The notes below the pieces were generated by a model that was given only the letters and a program-made list of their open reading frames with translations, did no database searches and was not told where the DNA came from. Below, piece by piece: positions 36,829 to 48,959 of a stretch of 64,000 nucleotides of DNA (position 1 is the first letter of the stretch; each line of letters begins with the position of its first letter). A program made the position numbers and the translations under genes. The stretch is from Paragordius varius. Lineage: Eukaryota > Nematomorpha. The DNA is taken from the NCBI GenBank assembly GCA_964247055.1, contig OZ176050.1, positions 2,356,001 through 2,420,000 on the forward strand, written 5' to 3'.

Positions 36829-38664
36829 GATGATGTAATAAATTCAAATAATTCCATGATGATAGAAAGTAGCCCTCTATCTCAACTAGTAAATGTATGC
36901 AACAACTTTAATCAACAATTCAATATAGTCGAACAAAATAAACGGAAAAAAACGCTCGCTAATATACTTGATGAGGGTGGAATTGAAAATATGCATTCTA
37001 TTACAATGTCATCAGTATACTCAACCGGTGGAGACCTAAACCAATCACCGCCCAAAAAAGTGTGTTTTCAAAGTGGAAATATTCTGACAACTGCTAATAA
37101 TTCTTTAAATTCAAGAATCAGATTAAAGGATAAAAGCACATCCGGTGGATCAAATAAAAGCACCTCTACCATTTTACATCACACAAATTATCATAATAGT
37201 AATAATCAAAATAACATAAAAAACCAAAGCAATGATAGGGCTACTGCAAAGGAAAGATTTGGTATTGGTTTTACGACTGAAGCTTTTGGTAACAATGATA
37301 AACCACACAAGATGAAAAATTTGAAACCGACTAACGATATGTTTGATAAATCAATGTTTAACGGGGTTGATATGGGAGAATTTTGGAAGCGATTTCAGAT
37401 GACATCTACTTTTAACTACTGGGCACCTCCCATGTTTTTAAATCATAGTAATAATGGTTTATCATTTTCGCAACAACATGTCTCCAACAGCACCAATTGT
37501 AAAGATTTAAGCTCCAATAAATGTCCATGCGTCTTTTGTAATCAAAACCTTGAGTTAGAAAAATTCTTACCATCCTACAATGTAGCACATCCATTTTCGT
37601 CAACGATTTGTGATAACAAGATTTTAGATATGAATTTTATGAATAATTACAATTTTATGTCTCCAAATTATCCATCACTCGCCGCACCTCCACACCAAGC
37701 TAATTCGTTTCAAATGTTTTATCAACAAATGTTTCAAAATCATCTTCTTACTCAATACTGGATCCTATTTGGTTTATTGAATTCACCCAACAACAGTCAA
37801 AATATTAAGGGTTCAAATTTTATAAATCCACTCTCATTTAATAATAATAATAATGTAATAAACAATATTGTTGCTAGTCAAACCTCTTCCCAAGGACTAA
37901 TTTGCTCAAATGACAAAAAAGTTTCCCCCGAATCAATATCGCCGCTAAAACCTATAAAATTAGTCGATGATACTAATCATGCCAAAAGGAATTATTGCAA
38001 AATTTCAAATTTCACTCCACAACATCATAATTTTAACTTTTTGAGTAAAAATTATAAATATTCAAACAATTCGCAAAACGTTTCCGGGAAAAGTACAGGT
38101 ATAAATAACTACAGTCTAAAAAAGAGAAATAAAAGTTCCCCCATTTATTGTCAATCTAATATGATGCAAACTGAATATCCAGATCGAAGTACCCAAAATA
38201 TTGAAACAGCACATTTTAACTTGTATAATCGGAGAAATACAGAAACACCCACATTAACTTATGGTTTAAACCCACAAATTAATAAAACAAATTTTAACAT
38301 GAGTAAGGATAATAAAAATTTTAGCAACAATATATCCTCTTATTCAAGACAAAATTTAAAAGATAACTACCCCATTTCATTCCCTTTGTTTCCACCATCC
38401 AGGCAGAATAATTTAACAGATCCCAATATAAACCATAGATTGTTTTTAGAGGCGGCTTATAAAACGTATTTCCTGAATACGTTGTGTGGGCCGTCCGGTC
38501 AGACATATGAAAACCTAACCAATCCATTGTTTAACTCAACAAATTTATCATTTTCGATGCCTAATAAAGATTTAGAATTTTTGCATCCGCCTTTGGGTAA
38601 ACTTTTCCCATTCATTACCAATGGCAGTGGTGAATTTAATTTTCCACATCAACAAAGTATATAA
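36829..38664 (+). CDS. Asn-rich protein of unknown function, probable last exon
   Basis: A 602-codon open frame starts with ATG at 36856. The same frame is open back to an acceptor-like ATATCTAG at 36828, and the extra residues (DDVINSNNS) have the same Asn-rich composition, so this is probably a terminal exon of a longer gene. The protein is dominated by Asn, Ser, Phe and Tyr. It has a basic patch (KRKKTLANILDE, residues about 29-40), a PPKKVCF motif near 65, a small KCPCVFCNQN Cys cluster near 221, poly-Asn near 330, and aromatic-rich repeats of the FNxxN type. No signal peptide or known domain is visible. Such composition is common in arthropod transcription regulators outside their DNA-binding domains, but that is inference. 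The exon is uniformly open, unlike its surroundings, so it is very probably real. Confidence 0.7.
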   Translation, partial: DDVINSNNSMMIESSPLSQLVNVCNNFNQQFNIVEQNKRKKTLANILDEGGIENMHSITMSSVYSTGGDLNQSPPKKVCFQSGNILTTANNSLNSRIRLKDKSTSGGSNKSTSTILHHTNYHNSNNQNNIKNQSNDRATAKERFGIGFTTEAFGNNDKPHKMKNLKPTNDMFDKSMFNGVDMGEFWKRFQMTSTFNYWAPPMFLNHSNNGLSFSQQHVSNSTNCKDLSSNKCPCVFCNQNLELEKFLPSYNVAHPFSSTICDNKILDMNFMNNYNFMSPNYPSLAAPPHQANSFQMFYQQMFQNHLLTQYWILFGLLNSPNNSQNIKGSNFINPLSFNNNNNVINNIVASQTSSQGLICSNDKKVSPESISPLKPIKLVDDTNHAKRNYCKISNFTPQHHNFNFLSKNYKYSNNSQNVSGKSTGINNYSLKKRNKSSPIYCQSNMMQTEYPDRSTQNIETAHFNLYNRRNTETPTLTYGLNPQINKTNFNMSKDNKNFSNNISSYSRQNLKDNYPISFPLFPPSRQNNLTDPNINHRLFLEAAYKTYFLNTLCGPSGQTYENLTNPLFNSTNLSFSMPNKDLEFLHPPLGKLFPFITNGSGEFNFPHQQSI

Positions 38665-38764
38665 ATAATAGTAAAATGTATTTTATGATATGATCAATTA
38701 TCTGTTTATTCATGCATATTGTTTCATTAACAGTTAAATTTATGTGATTTGTTATAATAATTTT

Positions 38765-38770
38765 AATAAA
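38765..38770 (+). terminator. Likely poly(A) signal of the Asn-rich gene
   Basis: AATAAA 100 bases after the stop codon at 38664 fits a terminal exon. Confidence 0.45.
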
Positions 38771-39829
38771 CAAACCAACTTTCTTGGATACGTTCTTTTA
38801 ACCAAATACACTATCAAAAAAGGTGCAGTAACTAAAAACAAGCCTGAAAATTGTCAAAATCTTTTTAAAATAAAACAACTTATGTCATAACCAATCTGTG
38901 TCTTAAAAATTAATTAGATTGGTTATTAGCGCCTAAAATTTGGAACCGAATCTTGAAATGTTATAACTCTAAAAAAGTTTAGTACCAGAAGAGCCGCCTC
39001 AAATTTGGAAACGAACTAAACAGTTTCATAATATTGATGCAATTAATGCATTTATAATTATTTTTATAATAAATTATAAATCCAAAAAATACTTATTTAT
39101 AAGTATGATTGGAATTAATGTGCGTTTTCATAATAATGTTACATAATCGGATTTGAAATCAATGATTTTAGAACTTTCAGGGTTTTAAATTGGGTCCTAT
39201 TATAGAGTTTCTCTAGTCCAACATTAAATAGACCAGAAGAGTTTGAGGCCGCTTTTTAGTTCCCTCTCAAATGTTTATTTAGTGCACATGTTAATATAGA
39301 ATTATATAAATTTTACCGGATGCATTTTTATTGGATATGTGGTGGCTTTATTAAAATTAACAAGGTGTATCCATTGTCAATGATTAGATTATTTTTATTG
39401 CAACTAATGCTCAGCCGCATAATGGTATAAAATATCAATTAATTATAAAAATAGTTTAAATACATTACTGTGCTTATTTAATTCTATTCTGATTCTATGA
39501 TATATGGCATCCATTTCAAATTAATTTAAAGAAATGGCTTTTAATTTAAGATATTACCAGCAAAAACATCAAATAGTAAATCCTTTGTGCAGGAAGATAA
39601 AAAAGTCGGATTTGAAATGACAAATATAAAAAATTAAACGGTAATGTTTCAATTTAGCAATATTTAACTGAGGTAAATTTGAAAACGGTTTTGGAACCGT
39701 TAAAATATAATATATTATCTTTATAACTGTTGCAGCTCTTTTGGTCTTACTTTCGATTCATAAAGATGGCTTAACTTTAATTATTGATAATAAATTTTAG
39801 AGTTGTTTTAATTTAATAGGGCACCATTT
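38771..39829. other. Gene-free spacer
   Basis: Nothing that I can support. Confidence 0.4.
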
Positions 39830-40145
39830 CTTTCCTTCCCCTACAACCGTTTGCCTCATTGATGCGAAGAGGTAATGGTTAGAGATGACGGAAAAAATTT
39901 CTTATCGGGGCGATTTTAAGGTGTCTTTTTTGGTTTTGCTGTGGGAGGCGGAACAGTGTCATTTGTTATCTCTTCAGACCTTCCGGTCGTTTTCAATTAG
40001 CGTAATTGTTGGCAATAAAGATGACTATCAACGGTTCGGCTTTCGGCGGGCTTCAAAAGTTTATAATACACAAAACCGCTCTGATCTTACAGACAGAGAG
40101 AATGATCTTGCTAAGTGTTGATTGATCGGCTTGGCAAGATAAAAA
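39830..40145 (-). pseudogene. Mariner transposase fragment
   Basis: The minus strand reads DQSGFVYYKLLKPAESRT (mariner WDQKGVVYYELLKPxET), then a CQQLR-type stretch, then DTVPPPTAKPKKTPLKS (in place of HDNARPHxAK), and NHYLFASMRQTV (for DYHLFRSM). Only the central to C-terminal catalytic part remains. The catalytic Asp motif is altered and frames shift. It shares the sequence CATAATACACAAAACCGCTC-type segment with the 52-53 kb copy (in plus orientation), so both come from related mariners. Confidence 0.7.
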
Positions 40146-40493
40146 AAAGTGTTTTTTCCACTTTGAATTTACAAAATAAAGCCATTTCTTCCGTCGATCG
40201 GTGCAAAAATAATTTCTCCTGTATCATAATATGTAGTAATATTTTTTAATGAGCGTTTGGAGTTCACCAAAAAATTTTATATAATAAAATGTGCACAAAT
40301 TTCGCCATTTTCTGATATGAAGCAGTTACCACAAAAGTGGTAATGAATTTACATCAGTCATAAAATCCAATCTATCAGAATATATCACAATATTTATAAA
40401 CCCGTGTGCACTGTGTTTTGTGGTATAAAAAAGTAAATATGACCATCAAAAAGCTATTCTAATATTTCTTATATTTATGTTATCGATGTATTT

Positions 40494-40970
40494 AGCACTT
40501 CATCACCTTTGGTAGTTTTATATCTAGGAGCGATCTGAAATTTAAAATCTTTAAAAGTATTTAACGTATTAAGCCGAATACAAAAAGATATTTTCCTTAG
40601 CTTTTAAGGCGCAAGTTATTGGCGTCTTTTTTCTTTAATTTTTTAAATCTCTGATACAGCAGGCAAATAAATGTATTATAGTTATATGTAAATAATTAAC
40701 TTTAAAAATCTTTCAGGTTGCATTGTACCAGAAAATACTTGTATTGATTCTAAAATCAGGTGTTAATTTTAATCGTGTTTGGGAGCTGTCCCAATTACTG
40801 TAGATACAAAGCTGTAAAAATATAAGCATTTTTATCTAATACAGGAGAACGATATTTTATAATTATTTCTACAATAACTTTCAAAATAGTTGTTTATTAC
40901 TAGGATTGAGCTATAAAAACTACCCGAATATGTCATCGCGGACCAAAAAGTGAAAAGGTCATGAAGTGTT
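40494..40970 (+). mobile_element. F2 MITE, complete copy
   Basis: It starts AGCACTTCATCACCTTTGG and ends AAAAGGTCATGAAGTGTT, an inverted terminal pair sharing CACTTCATNACCTTTT. The interior matches the copy at 12464-12940. It stands about 80 bp from a second F2 copy in opposite orientation, so together they form a large inverted repeat. Confidence 0.7.
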
Positions 40971-41053
40971 AATATAATTTAGATTTTAGCTGAGGATTTA
41001 AAAAGTTTAGATGACAAACTTTTCCTTATTTTTTTATAAGTATTTTACCTTGT

Positions 41054-42060
41054 TTACACTTCATTACCTTTTTAACTTTTGTGGCTTTGTAAATAAACTG
41101 CAGTTTTAATTATTCTATTTAAATCAAACATTGTTTGTGGTAGCTTATATTTTTCATATTGTGCTTCTTGAGTATAAAATCAAGCTCCAAAACACGCTTG
41201 AAACGAACATCTGTTATTGAAATCAATATGTATCAAGTTTTTCTGGTAAAATGTTGCCTAAAAGCTTTTTAATTTGTAAAATTGTTTTAAGCATAATATA
41301 TTATAGCTGTTGCATCAGCGATTTAACACTTCGATGCGAATTAGTGTATCTAAATACCCCATATAATATTTAAGTTAATATTTAAAAAAAATAGTCAATG
41401 AAACAATTCCAATTTAAATTTATGCTGCTTTTCTAATATAAAATATATAAATGAGCCAAAACATCTAAAATTTAGTTTTAAAAAAAATTCGTATCAAACT
41501 ACTTGGATGATTTTTATTTTACACTATTTTTGCAAAATATCGTGTTTATTTGATTCAAAGCTTAATATCAAGTTTATTCTTTTTATTAAAATCGCATTCA
41601 ACATTTATAAAAGCAGAAAGTGCTATATTTTGCATTTAATTAGCTAATGCTCACGTGTCATGTTGGCTAACTTTTTACCTTTAGCTTTTACCTCTAAATA
41701 AGTAATATCAAGTATTTTTGTATGAATTTTTTTTTATATTTCGGTTGTTATGTAGGTAACTATTGCATGGTTTCCATGTTTTTTGAAATATATTATTTTA
41801 TACAAGCCTTGGGTACCTATCTACCCCAATTCGAATCTAACTGAAATGAATGTGTTGTATCAAAGTGTTAAAAAATTATAGAAAAAAATGGCATCAAAAA
41901 AGTTTGAGATTAGGATTTGTTTATTTAACATTTTTTTAAAAAAAGGTATATCGCCTGAAAGGCGAAAGAAAGCATATTTTTAATAACAGCTTAATGGCTT
42001 AAATATTTTTTAAATTTAAAATCGTTCTGGGATATAAAACTACCCCAAATAGTTATTATA
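41054..42060 (-). mobile_element. F2 MITE interrupted by an M1 copy
   Basis: It starts ACACTTCATTACCTTTTTAA; the ending GGGATATAAAACTACCCC is the inverted F2 terminus. Bases 41335-41869 are an M1 element. Removing that element leaves a sequence collinear with the uninterrupted copy at 23038-23575. Confidence 0.7.
41335..41869 (-). mobile_element. M1 MITE nested in F2
   Basis: The ends are AACACTTCGATGCGAATTAG and GTATCAAAGTGTT. Length is 535 bp, inserted after GTTGCATCAGCGATTT. The corresponding point in the 23 kb F2 copy is unoccupied. Confidence 0.7.
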
Positions 42061-42354
42061 ATAAGTTTTTTAAGATGGTAGCATATAGACAAGATTTACA
42101 AACAAAATTATCTTGATAAAATGTATCAGGATTATCATAGTGCTTTTGATTTTGACGCTTCGGGTGATTTAAGAAAGTTATTTACACTTTTGTGGTTAGT
42201 GCTCCCATTTTTTGAATAAAATATTTATGGTGAAAGATTAATGATTTATTACAAAAATGTCAATACCAACTACATATAAAAGCAAAGCAAAAATTCCAAA
42301 AATTATTTTTAGAAAACAAATTTTCATGCCCTTTAGAATCGGGCTAGGTGTCTT
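42061..42354. other. Spacer between MITE copies
   Basis: Short spacer with no feature that I can support. Confidence 0.35.
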
Positions 42355-42840
42355 AACAATTCCCATTAGGTATCGAGGGACCCCAGACTAAATTGTTGAT
42401 ATTTTTAATAAACTGCCAAAAGAAACGGTTCCAATTTTCATTTATGCTTCTATTCTAATAAAATTATATAAAAAGGCCAAAATATTAAATATCTTTTTTA
42501 AAAAAAAGTTCCAACATTTTAGCAAAATATCCTTTTATATGATTTTAATGCTAAAGTTAAGCTAATTATTAATTTAAATCACATTTAATATTTATATAAA
42601 TAGAAAAAGTGGTTTATTAAAATTTTATTCTATTTAACTAATGCGCACATGCCATGTTAACTAAATTTTTACATTGAGGTTTATCCTTAAAATATTAATT
42701 TTTTTAATATTCGCTGCATCAATGTTATATAAATGCAACCTTTGCAATAGTTTTTGTTACATATTCTTACAAAAAAAGACCTAGGCTCCTCAACCCCATT
42801 AGAATCAGACGACTAAAATGAATGTGTTGTCCCAAGTGTT
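42355..42840 (-). mobile_element. M1 MITE, diverged copy
   Basis: The ends AACAATTCCCATTAGGTAT and TGTGTTGTCCCAAGTGTT correspond to the M1 termini. The interior keeps GACCCCAGACTAAATTG, CATGCCATGTTAAC and AATGCAACCTTTGC-type blocks in the expected order. About 486 bp, more eroded than the other copies. Confidence 0.6.
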
Positions 42841-43262
42841 AAAAAAAACCTAAAAATGCCCGATAAAAATTTTAATATTTGCTATTTAAAATCCACTAAA
42901 AATATTTTTTAAAAATGCCTACATTTTTATAAATTAAGCCTTTAGCATGAATTTGTTGAAGAATACTTCATACTATATTGAGACATGAGAAGTGGAATAA
43001 AAACGCGCTAAAATGTTATAAATACTCTTCTTCTAATTTAGGAAGCTGAGCATTAACCCCTCAGAAATTTAATATATTGGTTTGATTTTAATTTATATAT
43101 TAAATATAAATTGTATCTCTTGTTAGCACCAAAATTTTAAACCAAACGCCTCAAACCATAGTTCCGAAGCGGGAAACTAACCCATATTAGAAGAGTGAAA
43201 GAAGACTTTCGGAGCCAACATCTAAAAATTAATATATTTTAATAATATTGTTTTGCTCTTTC
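42841..43262. other. Spacer between M1 copies
   Basis: No gene or clear repeat structure; some similarity to 43.8-43.95 kb around the GGAGCCA-type motif. Confidence 0.35.
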
Positions 43263-43821
43263 AACACTTGGATACAACACATTCATTTTAGTCCTTCGAT
43301 TCAAATTGGGGTAGTTAAATACCCCAGGCCTGTTTAAAATTAAATTCTTTAGAAAATATGGAAGGAATCGAAACCATGGCAAAATTTTGCACTTATATGA
43401 CATTAATAAACCGAAATAGATAAAAAACTTTATTCAAAAATACTTGAGATAAAACCGAAAGGTAAAAATTTACTCAACCTGACATGTGTGCAATGGTAAA
43501 ATTGAAAAATAAAACAAAATAAACCACTTTTTATATTTCTATCAATGTTAGATTAAATTATATAAAAAATAGAATTAATTCGACCCTTAAAATTAAATGA
43601 AAACGATATTTTGCAATTTTGTTAAGTAAAAATGGCGCCGAAGTAGTTTGACATGGATTTTTTTCAAAGCAATATTTCATTTGGATTTAACATATTTATA
43701 TAATATTTAATAGGATAAAAGCATAAATTTAAATTAGGACTGTTTTCTTCAGTAGTTTTTTAAAAATCCTAACTCAAATTTAGTCTAGGGTTTTAGATAC
43801 CCCAATTTGAATCTAAATGTT
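43263..43821 (+). mobile_element. M1 MITE, best preserved copy
   Basis: It starts AACACTTGGATACAACACAT, followed by CCTTCGATTCAAATTGGGGT, and ends ACCCCAATTTGAATCTAAAT plus GTT. Length is 559 bp. It is the best reference for the family because the interior is uninterrupted and matches all other copies piecewise. There is no coding capacity. Confidence 0.75.
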
Positions 43822-45218
43822 AAAAATATTTGGCTCCATGCGCACTAATTTGCAATTATTTTGATGTGGAGCCATCACGGGAGCGTAAGTTTTAAGCCTC
43901 AAAGAAAGTATCTAAAAAATTAATATAAAGTTTATTTTCATGTGTACTCTGTAAATAAAAAAAGAACATAGATAAAATTTAATATTTAACATTTAAAAAC
44001 TTTAGCTTATTAGGATATTCATATGATCGCGAAGGTAAAATTTGAAATTATTTTTTTACTTAAAAGTAAATGTAAGAGCTATTTAAAACTTATTTAACAA
44101 ATTTTAAATCTTATTATGTAAAAATCAAAACTTGTACTTAAGTGGGAAGTACATTTTTAATCAAATTCGTGCGACTACTGACTGCTTTTGCATATTTCGA
44201 CAATATTAAACTAATTCACTTGTTTTAGGCATATGTTGTATATCAAAATTAACAGATTAGTATCTCATTTAAAACCGAATTTTTAAGATTAATACAAAAT
44301 TTATATTAAAAACTATAATTATAGGTTTTTATAGCAATGTTTTACTATCTATAAAAATTAATTTATAAATGAAACTTATCGAGTATTATTATAGGACCAT
44401 ATTAATTTTGATTTTTAAACTGGGACTTGAAGATATTATCCTGTTTTATAAGGGTATTAATTTAAATGAAAATTTCAAATAAAATGATTATCAAAAATTC
44501 AAATCTCAAAGTCAATTTAACATTCAATAAGCTTTTGTTGTCAATAGTATATATATATCATTGTTAATAACTTCCTGACTTTTATCATTTTAGCCGGAAA
44601 AAGCCAAACCTCTATCAAACGGATGTTATTTCTGATATTCTTACCATTAATAATTTGATTAGTGCTATTCTGTTTTTTCTTTCCTCTTCATGTGACACCA
44701 TACGCACACACGTTTTTCTACAAAAAAAAACTAACTAAAAGTCCACAAAAGCGAAAGAGTTTGTCACCTCTGCCAAAGACAAAAGTACAAATAATCAATA
44801 AAACAACAGGCCAGTCTTTTTTCATCTGCCTTTTTTCTCAAAAAATACTTGCGCCATCATTCCTAAATTTTTCAGCAAAGGTCCGTCAAAAAAACATTTT
44901 TATTTTTTTTGATATTTAATTCGTTATAATTATTGTATTTCAAACCTCTATCCTACAATAATAATTTGTATGGCTTCAACAACAGCATATTTTATAATAC
45001 CACGCTTCGCCCTAAATTAAAAAAGCATATATATAAATCCTGTTTTAATTAATTTTTCTTTTTACATTTTTTTCCAATTTTCATACATTTTTTCCCAATA
45101 CTAAAAATTGAAAAACATCCCTACATTCCGGAAATGCCATTTTAATACCCGATAGGAATTCGCTAAAAATATAATTTTTATATTGATTTAAAATAAAAAA
45201 ACAAAAATACACTAACAA
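43822..45218. other. Upstream region of the calcium-sensor gene
   Basis: No clear core promoter was seen. A less A+T-rich patch at 44580-44900 (GTGACACCATACGCACACAC and neighbours) could be 5' leader or promoter sequence of the gene that starts at 45219. The 44662-44919 open frame in it is Phe/Lys-rich and resembles no family. Confidence 0.35.
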
Positions 45219-48200
45219 ATGGGTAACAAATTTTCCAAGAAAAATAAATTGACGGCGGATGAGATTGCTTTTTTGAAGTCAAACACAACCTTCACCGAAG
45301 AACAAATCAAGGAATGGCACAAAGGATTTTATGTAAGTGGACTTTGAAAAAAAAGATTTTAAAAAATAGATTGATTAATTGATTTCAAATTGAAAAATAA
45401 TTTTTATTCTTTGACTGTAATTGCATTTTTGAGATTTAATTTTAATAATGATTGCTTTCATATATGCAATACATATTTATATATATATAATTAATATTTT
45501 TTGCATTTTCCTATTATCATATATTATATTAATGGTGTGGTATGTTTTAAGGTCTGTTTTGTGTGCATATGAACAATACAATAAATTTTAACTAAAATTT
45601 AAAAATAGGAGAAAAATGCTCTTTTTTTGTGTGTGCTCTGTTAAATAAAAATCAATAAAACATAATTTATTTCTATACATTTACTATTTTTAACAATTTA
45701 TTAAACAAATTATTTTTTGAACCAAAAAAAGCAACCTAAGAGAGCTTAATTTTGCTAATAATATCCTATTATATATAACTCATTAATACTACTATTTTTA
45801 ATTTTTAACGTAGATTTTTAAAAATAACTTTTAAAATTTTTTTGCCTCTTTCTAACATTAAATAATAAATTCAAGGATGCAAGAGAAAAATTATTGCAGC
45901 ATATATTGTATTAATACAGAGATATGACAAATATAATTTAATTTATATGAATTCCCAAATGACCAATGTAGAACAGAAAAATATATTACTTTTGATATCC
46001 ATGTATAGTAGTTTTTTTTGTTCCTGTATAAAAAGTTTTATTTTATTGTCGTTCCCATAATTATTATTTTTTCGAATCATATTGTTTGTGAGGAATATAG
46101 AGGAACTTTAGCTGATAAAATATCTCGAGATTTAATTTTAAATTTGAATTTAAGTTGGTTTTTATTGTCTCATGCAATGGAAAAGCCTTAAAACATTACA
46201 TATCAATGTTAAGTCCCCCAAATCTACCTATTATATTGTTAATTTTTTGTAGAGTTTCAAATTCATAAATTTTGTTTTTCAGTTATAATTAAAAAATGAT
46301 GGTGTACTTCTGGTTTTTGTCAATATATAAGCATAATTATCTTTTTATTGAAATGTCTCTCAGCTGATCTTAATTTCCAATTCTCACCTCTGTTTTACAA
46401 AATACTAAGTTAATTATATAACGGAAGGAATATATTGAAATGTGTTACATAACATATAATTATTTTTTGATTTCGGCATATTTTTTTGCAATTACCATAG
46501 GATTATGTAATCAACGACTGAATACTATATATTTATTTCTAATTTTGACTAATTACTAGCCTGTTTTATAATTATGTAGTATATTTAATTAATTTGCAAA
46601 CACAGAGATTTCACAGGCAGGTAAAAGAGAAATCTAAAAACACATTATATTAGTTCAAATGTCAAAATATTATTGAATAGATATATTGGCTAAATTGGTA
46701 TTTAAAAAAGCAAAAACTGCGATTAAAAAAAGTTGGAAATTATTATTAACTGCGATATTCGCTTTTAAGATTATTTTAAAATTTCTCTAACTTAATAGTT
46801 TATTCATTGTTTTATTATAGCAAGATTGTCCCAAAGGTTGCTTGAGTCGCGAAAAATTTATTGAAGTGTACAAACAATTCTTCCCTTCAGGCCACGCTGA
46901 AGAGTTTTGTGATCACGTTTTCCGAACCTTTGACACAGATAACAGTGGAACCATTGATTTCCAGGAGTTTCTGTTAGCCATCAATGTTACGTCTTCAGGC
47001 AGTCCGGAGCAAAAACTTAAATGGGCCTTTCGAATGTACGATATTGATTCAAATGGTACCATTGAATTGTTTGAAATGGTCAAAATTATTGAGGTTTGTT
47101 CCATTTTTTGATTTTAAATTATAGTTAGGAATCTGAAAAGATAAAAAATTGACTTTATACGTTTCAAAATTATACCCTCTATTTTTATCTTTACATTCAC
47201 TAAAAATATGGTTAGCAATTTGACAAGATGTAATATTGAATTCATACGTTTAATATGTATAATTATTAATTCCACTCTATTTTTATTTTTAATTAAACGC
47301 TAAATGAATTATATATAGGTTATTATGTTGCGCGCTATCTAATGCTTTATAATTAAATATTAGAAAATTTTATTGACATTTTTGTTTCTTCATAGAACGG
47401 CGTATAAAAAGGCAGCCTAAAAAATATTAATAAATATTTTAAGGACCCTTTCTGATCTCAGTTGAAATTTGTATAACATTTTGTGTTTTATGAAAAAAAT
47501 TGCGTCAAAGGTCAGAATTGTATTTAAATTATTCTTTTGAGCGTAAATTAGACATGGAATGTTTTCAATTAGTGTTAGCTAATTAGTTTTATTAATGAGT
47601 GATTTATGGTAGTTTGTGGAAAATAATTAATAATGATTAATTTTGAGCAAACAAATTACCAAAGTATTTGGCTGTTTGCTTATAAGTCTTTATGAAGGCT
47701 AACTAATATGTTAAAGATTACCTAATCTATAATCTTGCTTCAAGGTTATTTCTGATTATATATATGAGATGGCGAACAAAATGTTGTTTTGCGACAATTA
47801 ATTACATATTTTGAGCCTAGTTTAGCCATAATATATTGACTTTTTACATGCTAAGCCTAGGTAATATGTAGCAAAGCAGCAATTAACTGGTAATTTTGTA
47901 TTATTATTAAACAAAATTTTACAAACAAAAAACTTAGTTTTAACCTTAATGTTAGCATAAGAACTAGGATTTCATATTGAATAATTTAAACAACTATGTT
48001 AAAATTTAAATAAAAGGATAATCCTCCCTTTATACACAAACGGGCCGGATAATTGATATATTTTCACTTTTTAACTGCACCCTTGTATACTTTAAAGAAC
48101 CGCTAATTACAGCAAGCTTTTGTATGTTTCGTAGTTTGGAGTGTTTATTCTTTAATAAAAAATTTAATCGGTATATATATATATAATTACATATTTTATA

Positions 48201-48509
48201 AATTGATTGAGTTTAATGAAATTTTATTTTACACATAATAAAGTGTTTTTGTTTAGTTATTATACTATTGTAGAATATATATAAACATAGTTATTAAATT
48301 AATTCAATCTCTATCAATCTATCTTTCTATAGGCAATATACGAAATGTTGGGACCAGAAATGGACAAAACCACGGAAAGCCCCGAGGAGAGAGCCAAAAA
48401 AATATTCTCTAAAATGGATGCAAACAATGACGGTTTATTAACTGAAGAGGAATTTATCAAGGGATGTTTACAGGATGAGGAGTTATTCAAGATACTAGCT
48501 CATGAATAA
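45219..48509 (+). CDS. Neuronal calcium sensor family EF-hand protein (hippocalcin/neurocalcin/VILIP type)
   Basis: Three exons, 45219-45332, 46821-47093 and 48333-48509, all in phase 0 with GT-AG introns, give 187 aa. MGNKFSKK at the N terminus is a classic myristoylation signal (Gly2, Ser6). The first EF-hand is degenerate and has the family's CPKG signature (residues 41-44). Three canonical loops follow: [24 protein letters not shown] and [12 protein letters not shown], each with Asp at 1 and Glu at 12. Length and exon layout fit the recoverin/neurocalcin superfamily (about 185-195 aa). Family knowledge: calcium exposes the myristoyl group and moves the protein to membranes, where it controls receptors, cyclases or channels in neurons. 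The C-terminal half ([11 protein letters not shown]) is distinct from textbook neurocalcin, so a precise subtype is not assigned. Confidence 0.93.
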
Positions 48510-48953
48510 AGTTAACTAAAAAACGCCTCAAAAATATTTTGATTGTCAAGAAAGTTACAAAATTTTTATTTAAAACTGTCTTAAAGGCACTGAAAATCTC
48601 TGTTTTTTTCATGCATTCCCAACCTTTTTAATAGCAAGCAAATGTCCGTTCAAATTTAATTATATTCAAACAACTGATACCTTTAATATATTGTTTTATA
48701 GACGAACCCAAATCTCATTTAGACACCAAAAAATAACTATAAAGATTAAACATAAACCTGAATGTACATGTATTTATAACATTTTAAAATCTCTTAACTT
48801 AAATCATAGATATTTCCCTATTTATTGTGTAATTTTGCTACATCAACTAATAGACCAAACATATTAATGTATTTCTTATCGAGCTTACCAAAATAGATTA
48901 ACTTTATATAAAAAATCAAACGATTGACCTTTGCTATATATCTATTTATGTAT

Positions 48954-48959
48954 AATAAA
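48954..48959 (+). terminator. Possible poly(A) signal of the calcium-sensor gene
   Basis: AATAAA about 445 bases after the stop codon. Other A+T-rich hexamers further on are possible. Confidence 0.4.
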
